Below, piece by piece: positions 1-9,205 of a stretch of DNA of 59,726 nucleotides; positions within the stretch are counted from its first letter, which is position 1; every line of letters begins with the position of its first letter. Both the position numbers and the translations under genes were made by a program. The DNA comes from Limisphaerales bacterium (GTDB lineage Bacteria > Verrucomicrobiota > Verrucomicrobiia > Limisphaerales > UBA1100): contig JACNJL010000053.1 in assembly GCA_014382585.1 (NCBI GenBank), positions 1 through 59,726 on the forward strand, read 5' to 3'. The notes under the pieces were generated by a model. It saw only the letters and a program-made list of their open reading frames with translations, did not search any database and was not told the origin of the DNA.

Positions 1-570
1 TGGCGGCGGGGCGACCGCGAGGCTCAACGCGCTGAATGGGCGGTGGCGCCTGATGAGTTTTTATTGTTGTTCGCTGGTTCTGGCTGGGAACGGAAGGGTT
101 TGTCCTTTGTGCTTTCGGCGTTGGAAAAATTGGCCGACCCACGTGTAAAACTGGTGGTGGCCGGCAAGGGACGGCCGCCTCGTGGTGTCCCGGCGGGCGT
201 CCGGTTCGTGGGGCCCATGGCGGATTTGGAGAATGCGTATGCGGCGGCGGATTTGTTGGTGTTCCCGCCCATTTATGAGCCTTCGGCGAATGTGGTGTTT
301 GAGGCATTGGCGGCGGGGTTGCCGGTGGTGACGAGTGCTTGCAACGGGGCGGCGGAGGTGATCGAGGAGGGGGTCAATGGCACGGTGGTGGAGGATCCCT
401 CGGGCGTCGAGGGGCTCGTGGCGGCGATTGAGTCTTGGCGTGCGCGGCCCAATGCGCGGCCGGTGCCGGTGAAGGCGGACTTGAGTTTGGAGCGCAATGT
501 GCGCGAGACTCTGGCGGTGTTGACGTTGGCGGCGGCGGAACGGGCAGCGGAGGCGGACGGAACGCGATGA
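1..570 (+). CDS. Glycosyltransferase family 4 (GT-B fold), C-terminal part; 5' end outside window
   Basis: The frame is open from the first base, so the true start lies upstream; the GTG at 43 is probably internal because the residues before it fit the family. Visible are the start of the C-terminal Rossmann domain (LLLFAGSGWERKGL), the donor-binding GxG-type turn (VVAGKGRPP) and the EPSANVVFEALAAGLPVV segment, which carries the E-x7-E motif that holds the nucleotide-sugar in GT4 enzymes. Such enzymes transfer a sugar from an NDP- or GDP-donor to LPS or a glycolipid at the cytoplasmic membrane. The stop codon overlaps the next start (ATGA), so it is translationally coupled to the GT2 gene. 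The exact sugar specificity cannot be read from the fragment. Confidence 0.85.
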   Translation, partial: WRRGDREAQRAEWAVAPDEFLLLFAGSGWERKGLSFVLSALEKLADPRVKLVVAGKGRPPRGVPAGVRFVGPMADLENAYAAADLLVFPPIYEPSANVVFEALAAGLPVVTSACNGAAEVIEEGVNGTVVEDPSGVEGLVAAIESWRARPNARPVPVKADLSLERNVRETLAVLTLAAAERAAEADGTR

Positions 571-1328
571 AAATTTCTCTTTTTATTATTACCAAAAATG
601 AGGAGGCGAATTTGCGGCGGTGTCTTATGAGTGTGGCGTTGGTGGTGGATGAGATTATTGTGGTGGATTCGGGGAGCACCGATGGCACGGAGTCGGTGGC
701 GCGGGAGTTTGGGGCGCGGTGGGTGCATCAGGATTGGCCGGGGTTTGTGAAACAGAAAAATTTTGCGCTGAGTTTGGCGAGTCACGATTGGGTGCTCAGT
801 CTTGATGCGGATGAGGCGTTGTCGGCGGATTTGTTTTCGGAATTGCTTTCGGTGAAGGAGGTGCGTTTTCCAGAGGGCATCACGGGTTTTAGTTTACCGC
901 GCTGTGTGCTTTATGAGGGCAAATGGATTCGGCGCGGGGACTGGTATCCGGATCGGTTGGTGCGGCTGTTCAAAAATGGAGCGGCGAAGTTCACCGGCGG
1001 CAAGGTGCACGAGCGGTTGGAGCTGAAAGGGATGGTGCAGGAATTCGAGGGTGAATTAGAGCATCATTCCTTTCGCGATGCCGCTGATCACTGGGCGCGG
1101 TGTGAAACGTACGCTCAACTCTGGGCTGAGATGAAGCACGAGGAGGGGCAAAGGGCTCATCCGCTTGACGGGCCAATTCACGCGGCAGTGCGTTGGTTGC
1201 GCGGCTATCTGTTTCGTGGCGGGTTTTTGGATGGCGCGCAGGGTTGGCAAATCGCCCGCCTTAATGCGCGTGAGGTGAATTTGAAATATCGGTTGCTGCG
1301 GCAGATGAACATTGCCGCGCGGGATTGA
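567..1328 (+). CDS. Glycosyltransferase family 2 (WaaE/KdtX-like)
   Basis: A 253-residue GT-A fold protein. It opens with ISLFIITKNEEANLRRCL, followed by the nucleotide-binding VDSGSTDGT and the metal-binding LDADEAL (DxD-like) motifs typical of LPS core beta-glycosyltransferases of the WaaE/KdtX type. I chose the ATG that overlaps the upstream TGA by four bases; the frame extends further upstream, but that part is low-complexity glycine-rich translation of the neighbour. The flanking GT4 and MsbA-like genes suggest a role in LPS core or glycolipid assembly. The acceptor and donor are inferred only. Confidence 0.85.
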   Translation: MKISLFIITKNEEANLRRCLMSVALVVDEIIVVDSGSTDGTESVAREFGARWVHQDWPGFVKQKNFALSLASHDWVLSLDADEALSADLFSELLSVKEVRFPEGITGFSLPRCVLYEGKWIRRGDWYPDRLVRLFKNGAAKFTGGKVHERLELKGMVQEFEGELEHHSFRDAADHWARCETYAQLWAEMKHEEGQRAHPLDGPIHAAVRWLRGYLFRGGFLDGAQGWQIARLNAREVNLKYRLLRQMNIAARD

Positions 1329-1348
1329 GTGGCTTACAAGGCGGGCGC

Positions 1349-3202
1349 GTGGAAAATATCCGGAAAATTATTGGTTTTGGCTGGCCTTATGTGCGGCGGT
1401 ACTGGGGGCGGCTGGCGCTGGGCATTTTATTGGGTGTGGCATTTGGTTTGTTTAATGCCACTTTTGTTTGGGGCACCAAAACGCTTTTTGAACGGCTGGA
1501 GCCGGTTGAGTCCAAGGTGGAAATTCCGCAGGCAGCTGCTGTGCCCGGGGCGTGGGAAGCAAAGCTCAATGATCTGAATGTGCGCGCGCAGGGGGTGGCG
1601 GATGGCTGGCTGCCGCGCGTTGGCGAGCCGCTCAACACGCGTCAAATCATTGGCGGACTGATGTTTCTTCCAATGTTGGTTTTGCTGCGCAGTGGGATTG
1701 GCTATGCCAGCGTGTATTGTCTGGGGTGGGTGAGCGAATATTCCGTGCGCGATATCAAGCTGGATGCCCATCAGAAATTGCAGGGGCTTTCGATGGATTA
1801 TTTTCACGCGAAGCAATTGGGCGATCACACGATGTTAATCAACCGCGGCGCGGGGTCGCTGCACAAATGCCTCACCTACGGCGTGGCCGACGCGATTAAG
1901 GAGCCGTTCACGATTCTCGGTTTGGTGGTGGCGATGTTTTTGCTGGATTGGCAGCTCGCCTTGTTTGGCATTTTGTTTGCACCATTGAGTGCGATCCCAA
2001 TTATTTTGGTGGGCCGCAAGCTGCGCCGCGTGGCGAAGGTGGCTTATACAAAGGGCACGGAGCAGGATAGCCTGATGGTGGAGGTGTACACTAACATGCG
2101 CACCATCAAGGCCTACGGGTTGGAACGGTTGCAGCAAAGTCGCTTTGCGGAGATTTATCAAAAGCTCGCGCGGGTGGGGATGAAATCGTTGCAGGCGCGG
2201 CATTTGCAAAATCCGGTTATTGAGTTGCTGAGTATGTTTGGCGCGGGCGTGATTATTTTGTTTGTGTTCCATACCGGAAAATCCGCGCCGCAATTGGTCG
2301 GCTTCCTCACGGGAATGATTATGCTTTATCAACCCATCAAAAAACTCGGTGGCATCAACGCGTATTACCAGGAGGCCTCGGTGGGCGTGGGGATGTTGCG
2401 GACGGCGTTTGATACTAAGCCATCGGTAGCGGAAGTGACGGAGGCGAAGGCGTTGCCGCGCTTGCGCGAGGGGCTGAAGTTTGAAGCGGTGGATTTCAGT
2501 TACGGTGATGAGCCGGTGTTGCGGGGGTTGGAGGTGGATTTGCCGAAGGGCACGAAGTTGGGTGTGGTGGGCGAAAGCGGTGCGGGCAAGAGCACGTTGG
2601 TGAGTTTGTTGCTGCGGTTTTATGATCCAACGTCCGGGCGCATCACGATTGATGGGGTTGATATTGTCGAGGGTTCATTTGAAAGTCTGCGCGGGCAGAT
2701 GGCGTTGGTGAGTCAGGAGATCGTGATTTTTAATCAATCGGTGGCGGACAACATCGCGTGCGGGAAACTCGATGCCACGCGCGGGGATATCATCGCTGCA
2801 GCCAAGGCGGCGAATGCGCACGAGTTTATTGAGGGCTTGCCGCAAGGCTACGAAACTTCGTTGGGCGAACAGGGCACGCGGCTTTCGGGCGGGCAACGCC
2901 AGCGGATCGCCATTGCGCGGGCGTTTGCGCGGCAAGCGCCGATTTTGATTTTGGATGAAGCCACCGCGTCGCTGGATTCCAAAGCGGAGGCGGAAGTGCA
3001 GGGCGCGATCGATCGGCTGGAAGAGGGGCGCACGGTGGTGTGCGTGGCGCATCGGCTTTCGACTTTGCGCGGGATGGATCGCATCATCGTGCTCGATGCG
3101 GGCCGCGTGGTGGAGTCGGGCAACTTCGCGGAGTTGATGGAACGCGACGGCGCTTTTGCCACGATGGCGCGGAAGCAGGGAATTACTTCATCGGCGGGTT
3201 AA
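1349..3202 (+). CDS. MsbA-like ABC exporter (fused membrane and ATPase domains)
   Basis: A half-transporter of about 617 residues with an N-terminal six-helix exporter domain and a C-terminal ATPase domain. Walker A is GESGAGKST, the signature is LSGGQRQR, Walker B is ILILDEATAS and the switch histidine is in AHRLST. The loop between the first two helices is unusually long (about 60 residues, with a proline-rich part), likely periplasmic. Position behind two glycosyltransferases fits flipping of a lipid A or glycolipid intermediate. The start is uncertain: this GTG follows an AAGGCGG-like site, whereas a TTG at 1325 overlaps the upstream stop and would add eight residues. Confidence 0.85.
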   Translation: MENIRKIIGFGWPYVRRYWGRLALGILLGVAFGLFNATFVWGTKTLFERLEPVESKVEIPQAAAVPGAWEAKLNDLNVRAQGVADGWLPRVGEPLNTRQIIGGLMFLPMLVLLRSGIGYASVYCLGWVSEYSVRDIKLDAHQKLQGLSMDYFHAKQLGDHTMLINRGAGSLHKCLTYGVADAIKEPFTILGLVVAMFLLDWQLALFGILFAPLSAIPIILVGRKLRRVAKVAYTKGTEQDSLMVEVYTNMRTIKAYGLERLQQSRFAEIYQKLARVGMKSLQARHLQNPVIELLSMFGAGVIILFVFHTGKSAPQLVGFLTGMIMLYQPIKKLGGINAYYQEASVGVGMLRTAFDTKPSVAEVTEAKALPRLREGLKFEAVDFSYGDEPVLRGLEVDLPKGTKLGVVGESGAGKSTLVSLLLRFYDPTSGRITIDGVDIVEGSFESLRGQMALVSQEIVIFNQSVADNIACGKLDATRGDIIAAAKAANAHEFIEGLPQGYETSLGEQGTRLSGGQRQRIAIARAFARQAPILILDEATASLDSKAEAEVQGAIDRLEEGRTVVCVAHRLSTLRGMDRIIVLDAGRVVESGNFAELMERDGAFATMARKQGITSSAG

Positions 3203-3216
3203 GCCTTCGGATTCTT

Positions 3217-4107
3217 TCAAGCGGGAATTGCTGTGGGCACACCCATTGCCTCCGGAATTCCATTGGGACCGTTGGGGATGATGGGCATTTGTTGCACGCC
3301 GAGGATGGTGTGCAGTTGGGCGTTGAGAATGGTCATGTTCGGGTAACGCTGATCCGGCGAATGGGCGAGGCAGCGGAGGATGAGCTGGCTGAGCGCGGCC
3401 GGCACGTCAGAGTTTACGCGGCAAGGGGGCTTCACGGGAAAGTTTTCATTGAGCTGATTACGGATTGCTTCATCGGGCGTGTGGCCGCCAAACGGTTTGC
3501 GGTGGGTGAGCAGTTCGTAAACGGTGGCGCCGAAGGCGTAGATATCCGCGCGCTGATCTATTTTTTCATTCTTCAACTGCTCGGGCGGCATGCACGAGGG
3601 CGTGCCGGATGAGCGGGAAAATTGCTTGGGCTTGCGGGGGATTTTTTGTGCGGTGTCAAAATCCAACAAACTCACGTGGCCATTGAGTGAAATCATCAGG
3701 TTCTCAGGTTTGATATCCAAATGCATCCAGCCGTGGTCGTGCAGGTGGTTGATGCCGTCGGCGGCTTGGATGATCACATCGGCCACGTTGTCCACGAGAT
3801 GATCGTGATCGCGCAGAAGCAGTTCCTTGAGGTTTGCGCCTTGGATAAATTCCAGCACCATAAACGGCAGCCCATCGGCTTTGCCGTGGTTGATGTAGCG
3901 GACGATGTTGGGATGGGGCGCGAGCTTGCGCATCACGCTGAGGCCGGCTTTAAACAATTTGGGTGCATTGGACTGCTTGAGCACGCGTCGCCGCAGTCTG
4001 CGCACGGCGACGACGTTCTCGTATTCGTCGGTTGCGAGCCAAATTTCCGTGATTCCACCCTGATTTATGCAGTCGTGAAGCCGATATTTCCCAAATTTCT
4101 GTGCCAT
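3217..4107 (-). CDS. Degenerate Ser/Thr protein kinase (possible pseudokinase)
   Basis: A 296-residue Hanks-type kinase domain with a short proline/glycine-rich tail and no membrane segment. The catalytic loop is intact (HLDIKPEN, residues 129-136) and the activation-segment end reads MPPEQ. Several other key positions differ from the family: the glycine loop is INQGGITEIW (two glycines lost), the ATP-anchoring lysine of VAxK is arginine (R36), the helix-C glutamate position aligns with glycine 55, and DFG is DFD (149-151). It may therefore be weakly active, use an altered geometry, or be a pseudokinase. It is transcribed divergently from the efflux cluster. Confidence 0.85.
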   Translation of the reverse strand: MAQKFGKYRLHDCINQGGITEIWLATDEYENVVAVRRLRRRVLKQSNAPKLFKAGLSVMRKLAPHPNIVRYINHGKADGLPFMVLEFIQGANLKELLLRDHDHLVDNVADVIIQAADGINHLHDHGWMHLDIKPENLMISLNGHVSLLDFDTAQKIPRKPKQFSRSSGTPSCMPPEQLKNEKIDQRADIYAFGATVYELLTHRKPFGGHTPDEAIRNQLNENFPVKPPCRVNSDVPAALSQLILRCLAHSPDQRYPNMTILNAQLHTILGVQQMPIIPNGPNGIPEAMGVPTAIPA

Positions 4108-4423
4108 ATTGTGATTTTGCTAACGAGTATCGTAGACGCTCTACTATATATTCGCGTTTCAACTATGTTTTCTTGCAAAAAAGTGAAATTATTTTTCCCA
4201 AAATCCGGGAAAATCCAAATTTCCCCGTAAAAGAGCGCGGAGCATACATTACGTGTCAAGCGGTACGCCCTCAATTTGCTCAAGTTGTGAATAACTCTGC
4301 CGAATAGTGAGTAACTAGGGTTCAGCGACTGATGCCAAGGTATTGTGTCATCGGAATGTTTGAAACACTTAGGAAATCTGGACGTCTACTCTACGCTGGG
4401 CGTGGGAATATTGCGTCCATTTG
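4108..4423. other. Divergent intergenic region between kinase and efflux cluster
   Basis: This 316-bp stretch must hold the promoters of both neighbours. It is AT-rich near the kinase, with a TATATA/TATAGT-like block at about 4144-4150 in the right place for a minus-strand -10. A small hairpin with arms TTTTCCC (4193-4199) and GGGAAAA (4207-4213) lies further upstream. I see no convincing ribosome-binding site for the TolC gene and no RNA gene. Confidence 0.4.
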
Positions 4424-6157
4424 ATGATGAACATCCAAATATCAAAGGGTTATGGAGGGTTACTCCGAAGTTTTGCGATTGGTGCGCTGGTCTCATTGGG
4501 CGTTCTGGGCTGTAAAAACGCGGGGGAACATCATGAAGCGGCCGATGCGGAGGTGTACGATATCCTCAACCTGCGGCATCAGCAGCTGTTCGGCGCGGAG
4601 AAGGAGTTTGCGGTGGAGACGCCCTATTCCAAGCGCGCGCCGGGCGAGATCCCTTCGGTGGAGATTATCCTCAACCGCTTTTCCGATGGCACCAATTTAC
4701 TCACACTACCCGAAGCGTTGGAGATGGCAGTGAGCAGCAGCCGGGATTATCAACTGCAACGCGAGACGCTTTATCTCTCCGCGCTCTCGCTCACCGGCGA
4801 GCGGCATAAATTCGCGCTCAAACCTTCCAAAGCCAATCTCGACCTTAGCCGCAATCGCTCCAGCAGCAACATCAACACCACCGAATCCGACGCCACCCTG
4901 ACTCTCAGCAAAGCACTGAAGACCGGTGGCACACTCACGGCCACGTTGGCCAATGACCTCACGCTTTTTTTTAATGGCGGCGGCCCCAAGATTCCGGACA
5001 TCACCCTCGCGCTCACGCAGCCGTTGCTAAAGGATGCCGGCGCGAAGTTTGCCGAGGAATTGCTCACCCAATCCGAACGCAATTTGGTGTACTCCATCCG
5101 CACGTTTTCGCGTTATCAAAAAACCTTTCTCGTCGATCGGATCGCGGAGTACCTGCAGTTGCTTCAGAAAAAAGACGAGGTGCGTGTGCAATACCAGTTG
5201 TACCTGAATCGCATCCGGTTTCGGCAGGAACAGGAACTACGATTGCAGGGTGAGCTGATCAGCCAATTCGAATTGGATCAGGCGTTGCGTCAGGAATACT
5301 CCTCGAAGGTCAGCTACATTAACGCCATCGAATCGTATCAGGCGTTGCTGGATGATTTCAAAAAACAACTGAACCTGCCGCTGGGCGAAACCGTGGTGCT
5401 CGACGATTCCGAGCTGGGCAACCTCAAACAGTTCGGCCTGCGCCCTGTATCACTGAATGACAAACACGGATTCCAACTCGCGCTCACCAACCGGTTGGAT
5501 ATTTTGAATAACATCGACCAGTTCGAAGACAAAAAACGCAAGGTGGAAGTCGCCGCCAACGATTTGTTGCCCAGCCTTGCGGTGGTGGCGGATTACTCGT
5601 TGAAGGATCAGTTTTACAATCGCAACTCCTTTGACTTCGGCGAGTACTCCGGCAAGATCGGCCTCTCGCTGGATCTTCCGCTGGATAAACACACCGAGCG
5701 CAACGCCTACCGCAAAAGCCGCATTACCTTCGAGCAGCAACTGCGCAGCCTGATGAAAACGCTCGATGATTTGCGTGATGAGATCCGCACCAACGTCCGC
5801 ACGCTTTCGCAGAATCAACAAACCTACACCATCAACCAAAAAGCGCTGATCGTCGCCATGCGCGAAGAGGAAAAGGCGCGGCTGGATATGCTGGCCGGCG
5901 AACGCGTGTCGCCCCGTGATATTCTCGAAGCCCAAACCGCCGTGGCCAAGGCGCAGAATGATGTCACCAAATCGCTCATCAACTTTCACACCCAACGCTT
6001 GAAATTGCTCAATAACACAGGCATTCTCAACACGGGTTTGAATGAATTTTGGGTGAAACCCCAGCCCGTACCGGGCGTAGTGCCGGCCGTGCCTCTGCCG
6101 CCGGGTTCGGGACAGGATGTGCCTGTACTTCCGCCCGCACAAATCTTGGGTAATTAA
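4424..6157 (+). CDS. TolC-family outer membrane efflux lipoprotein (copy 1)
   Basis: First gene of the efflux cluster. It has a lipoprotein signal ending in VLGC (lipidated Cys about residue 30), a short conserved extension containing ADAEVYDIL, then two OEP repeats with long coiled-coil helices (about residues 90-540) as in TolC trimers, which form the outer-membrane channel and periplasmic tunnel. The proline-rich tail (PVPGVVPAVP) resembles that of the second copy. Three start codons lie in a row (TTG, ATG, ATG); I use the first ATG. The paralogue at 14232 shares the N-terminal extension, the SALSLTG motif and the tail, pointing to internal duplication of the cluster. Confidence 0.88.
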   Translation: MMNIQISKGYGGLLRSFAIGALVSLGVLGCKNAGEHHEAADAEVYDILNLRHQQLFGAEKEFAVETPYSKRAPGEIPSVEIILNRFSDGTNLLTLPEALEMAVSSSRDYQLQRETLYLSALSLTGERHKFALKPSKANLDLSRNRSSSNINTTESDATLTLSKALKTGGTLTATLANDLTLFFNGGGPKIPDITLALTQPLLKDAGAKFAEELLTQSERNLVYSIRTFSRYQKTFLVDRIAEYLQLLQKKDEVRVQYQLYLNRIRFRQEQELRLQGELISQFELDQALRQEYSSKVSYINAIESYQALLDDFKKQLNLPLGETVVLDDSELGNLKQFGLRPVSLNDKHGFQLALTNRLDILNNIDQFEDKKRKVEVAANDLLPSLAVVADYSLKDQFYNRNSFDFGEYSGKIGLSLDLPLDKHTERNAYRKSRITFEQQLRSLMKTLDDLRDEIRTNVRTLSQNQQTYTINQKALIVAMREEEKARLDMLAGERVSPRDILEAQTAVAKAQNDVTKSLINFHTQRLKLLNNTGILNTGLNEFWVKPQPVPGVVPAVPLPPGSGQDVPVLPPAQILGN

Positions 6158-6176
6158 CAACCAGCCTCCGCTCACT

Positions 6177-8459
6177 ATGAAACACACACATCGATTTTCC
6201 GTCAGCGCCGTCGCGCTCGCCGCAGTGGCCTTGGCCGGGTGTAATTATTTTTCCGCCAAAGAGGAAATCTCCAGCGCATACGGCACGGAAAAAGTTGAGA
6301 ATGATCAATTCATTGTGTCCTTTTCCGAAGGGGGCGAATTGGTGGCGGTGAATTCAGTGCAGGTGGAAAGTGAAATGGATGGGTCATCCACCATCGTCAG
6401 CATTGTGGAAGAAGGCACTTACGTCAACGGCCCGCGGCAGGTGCAAGCGGAGGCCGGCGACACTCCGGCGACATTGGCGGCACGAAACAAGGTAACCGAG
6501 TCAGATCTGGTTCGCGTTAATCCAAATCTAGAACAGGCGATCGCCAATAATGAGACGATTAATATTCCGGGCGATTTGTTGGTGGAACTGGATCCCGGTA
6601 CGTTGAAGGATCGGATTCTCAGTCAGGAAATCTCGGTGCGTACCGCGAAAAATTCGGTAACCAAATCAGAGAACGATTTGGAAATCCAAAAGCTCAAGAA
6701 CGAGCAGAATATTGATGACGCCAGGATCGCGCTTAATTTTGCCAGGTTGGATCTCAAGAAATTCAAAGACAGCGACGCGCAGCTCACGCGGGATGATTAT
6801 GCCGGGCAACTGGCGAACCTCTCCAATCAGGTCTCCATTTCGGAGGCCAAGCTCAAATGGCTCAAGGAATTGGAGGAACGGAAATTTCTCTCCAAAATGT
6901 CTCTGCGCGAGGAGGAGCAAAAGGTGGCCGAATACCGCCACAAAATTAAGATGCTGGCGGGGGAGAGTGATGCTTATGAAAAGTTTGTGTACCCGAAATC
7001 GGAGCAGGATTATAACTCCAAAATCAAACAGGCCGAACTGGGGCTCACCACCGTGGAACAAACCGCCACCAATAATATGATCACCGCCACCGAAGAGGTG
7101 GACACCCAAAAACAGAAGCACACACTCGAAGAGGAAAAGCTCGCCGAGGTAAAAAATCAGTTAACCACGAGTCGGATTTTTGCCCCCGCCAGCGGGCTGG
7201 TGGTTTATCATGTGGGCGAGTCCTCTCGCTATGGCGGTTCTTCCGGCATCATTGAGAAAGGCACCACCCTGCGCAAGGGGCAGGACATCATTCATCTGCC
7301 AGATCTTTCGAAAATGAAAGTGGCGCTCAAGATTCACGAGAGCCGCATTAACCAGGTGAAGCCCGGCTTGCAGGTGCAAATCCGCATCGACACCATTGCC
7401 GAACGCACCTTCCGCGGTGAGATTACCTACGTGGCCCCCGTGGCCGCCGCCGCCGAGCGCTGGGGCAGTGATAAAAAAGTTTTCAAGTGCGAAGTTTCCA
7501 TCGCCGATAAACTGCCTTCCTACATTCGCCCCGGAGCCTCAGCCACCTGCCGCATTTTTGTGGCCAACCTGCCTAAGGTGCGCACGGTGGATGGCAAGAA
7601 AGTCAAAACCCTGCGGGTGCCCATCCAAAGTGTCGTCACCACTGCCGAAGGCCGTCGTGTGTGTTTCAAGATGAACAAAAAAAATCAGCCCATGCCTGTG
7701 CGCGTGGAAACCGGCTATTACGATCAGACCCACATTCAAATTACCAGCGGTCTGGCTTTGGGTGAAGTCATCCTCAAAGCCCCGCTATTGCACGCCAAGG
7801 AGCTCAATGTCGGCGGTGGTCTCTTCGGCTACAAACAAATCAACGCTGAAGATTTTTTCGAAGATCTTCCCGAGACCATCCAGCCCGCCAAGCCGGTGGA
7901 GCCGGTGGGGCCGAACCCAACCGCTGCCCAAAAAGCGCCGCCCACCCAAGGAGGCCAAGGCAAGGGCCGGCCCGGCGGTAGTTCCGGGCGTTCCAGTGAA
8001 CCGCCCGCCGAACTCAGCCTCACTGCCGAGCAGAAAACCCAATGGGCCGCCGCCGCGAAGAAGATGGCTGAAAAAATGACCGCCATGCGATCGAGCGGCG
8101 ATTGGAGTGGGGCCGGCGCATTGCGCACGGATTTCCAGGCGGATCTCGCTAAATTTTTAAGCAAAGAACAGCTTGCCAAATATGCTGAGATGCGCGGCAA
8201 TCGCTCCAGCAAGGGTGGTGGAGGTGGAGGGCGTCCCGGCGGAGGCGGTGGTGGCGGGTCATTGATGGATTTGGACACTGATACCGACGGCAATGTTTCA
8301 GAAGTGGAATACGCGAAAATGCCCGAGCGGATCCGGCAGATCATGGGTGAGTTCAGCGCGTTGGACGCCGATGGTGATGGCGGCATTAACAAGGAAGAGG
8401 CCGATGCTGCACGGCGGCGAATGATGCAGCGCTTTCAAGGCGGCGGAAGTGGCCGATAA
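6177..8459 (+). CDS. MacA/HlyD-type adaptor lipoprotein with nested LysM-like segment and C-terminal EF-hands (adaptor 1)
   Basis: A 760-residue periplasmic membrane-fusion protein. It starts with a lipoprotein signal (ALAGC, Cys22). The first lipoyl half (VSIVEEGTYV) is followed by a LysM-like stretch (about 88-131: AGDTPATLAARNKV ... LVRVNPN ... INIPGD) and then the second half, GDLLVELDPG. Next come a long coiled-coil hairpin with tip SISEAKLKWLKELE, and beta-barrel and membrane-proximal domains up to about 570. A proline/glycine-rich linker and two EF-hand loops (DTDTDGNVSEVE and DADGDGGINKEE) close the protein. Adaptors normally bridge MacB and TolC; EF-hands suggest calcium binding. The start was chosen at the ATG of MKHTHRF, because the upstream frame lacks a signal peptide. 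Confidence 0.85.
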   Translation: MKHTHRFSVSAVALAAVALAGCNYFSAKEEISSAYGTEKVENDQFIVSFSEGGELVAVNSVQVESEMDGSSTIVSIVEEGTYVNGPRQVQAEAGDTPATLAARNKVTESDLVRVNPNLEQAIANNETINIPGDLLVELDPGTLKDRILSQEISVRTAKNSVTKSENDLEIQKLKNEQNIDDARIALNFARLDLKKFKDSDAQLTRDDYAGQLANLSNQVSISEAKLKWLKELEERKFLSKMSLREEEQKVAEYRHKIKMLAGESDAYEKFVYPKSEQDYNSKIKQAELGLTTVEQTATNNMITATEEVDTQKQKHTLEEEKLAEVKNQLTTSRIFAPASGLVVYHVGESSRYGGSSGIIEKGTTLRKGQDIIHLPDLSKMKVALKIHESRINQVKPGLQVQIRIDTIAERTFRGEITYVAPVAAAAERWGSDKKVFKCEVSIADKLPSYIRPGASATCRIFVANLPKVRTVDGKKVKTLRVPIQSVVTTAEGRRVCFKMNKKNQPMPVRVETGYYDQTHIQITSGLALGEVILKAPLLHAKELNVGGGLFGYKQINAEDFFEDLPETIQPAKPVEPVGPNPTAAQKAPPTQGGQGKGRPGGSSGRSSEPPAELSLTAEQKTQWAAAAKKMAEKMTAMRSSGDWSGAGALRTDFQADLAKFLSKEQLAKYAEMRGNRSSKGGGGGGRPGGGGGGGSLMDLDTDTDGNVSEVEYAKMPERIRQIMGEFSALDADGDGGINKEEADAARRRMMQRFQGGGSGR

Positions 8460-8475
8460 TTTCAAACATTCGAGT

Positions 8476-9204
8476 ATGGAACCCAACTCAAACGGCAACG
8501 GTAATCGCAACGGCACCTCCATCATTCGCATCGAGGGGATGACGAAGATTTACGACCTTGGCGAGGTGAAAGTGCCGGCATTGGCGGGGGTGGACATCAA
8601 CATCAAGGAAGGCAGCTACGTGGCCATCATGGGGCCTTCCGGCTCAGGCAAATCCACGATGCTCAATATTCTTGGATGCCTTGATCGACCCACTGACGGC
8701 CAATATTTTCTTGGCGAACAGGATGTGTCACTCATGAGCGACAGCGCCCTCTCCGAAGTGCGCGGCCAACGCATCGGATTTATTTTCCAATCGTACAACC
8801 TCATCCCGCAGCTGGACGTGGTGGAGAATATTCACGTGCCGCTTTTTTATCAGGGCAAACAACTCTCCGCCCATCGCGAACATTGCGAGGAATTGGCCCG
8901 GCTCGTGGGGCTCGGCGATCGGTTGGACCACCGGCCGCTGCAACTTTCCGGTGGCCAACAGCAGCGCGTGGCCGTGGCGCGGAGCTTGGTGAATGATCCG
9001 TTGATGATTCTGGCCGATGAACCCACTGGCAACCTTGATTCCAAAACCGGTCAGGAAATTCTCGAATTGCTCGACACGCTGCACGCGCAGGGCAAAACCA
9101 TCGTGGTTGTCACCCACGGGCAGGACGTGGCCGACCGCGCCGATCGGGTCATTCACCTCAAGGACGGTCTTGTGGATCGTGATGTGACGAACACGCGCAA
9201 CTGA
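8476..9204 (+). CDS. MacB/LolD-type ABC transporter ATPase
   Basis: The only ATPase of the cluster, 242 residues. Walker A is GPSGSGKST (53-61), the Q-loop FIFQSYNL, the signature [14 protein letters not shown], Walker B LMILADEP and the H-loop VVVTHG, all intact. The sequence is of the MacB/LolD/FtsE branch, whose ATPases drive mechanotransmission by permeases that do not move substrate through the membrane. I use the ATG; a GTG at 8449 overlaps the adaptor stop and would add nine residues. Its stop is separated by one base from the permease 1 start, so both are surely co-translated. It probably also energises permeases 2 and 3, which have no ATPase of their own here. Confidence 0.92.
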   Translation: MEPNSNGNGNRNGTSIIRIEGMTKIYDLGEVKVPALAGVDINIKEGSYVAIMGPSGSGKSTMLNILGCLDRPTDGQYFLGEQDVSLMSDSALSEVRGQRIGFIFQSYNLIPQLDVVENIHVPLFYQGKQLSAHREHCEELARLVGLGDRLDHRPLQLSGGQQQRVAVARSLVNDPLMILADEPTGNLDSKTGQEILELLDTLHAQGKTIVVVTHGQDVADRADRVIHLKDGLVDRDVTNTRN

Positions 9205-9205
9205 C

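Noticed and set aside
4108-4423. Riboswitch or tRNA in the kinase/efflux gap
   Set aside because: No cloverleaf, no conserved riboswitch core and only a short hairpin were seen.
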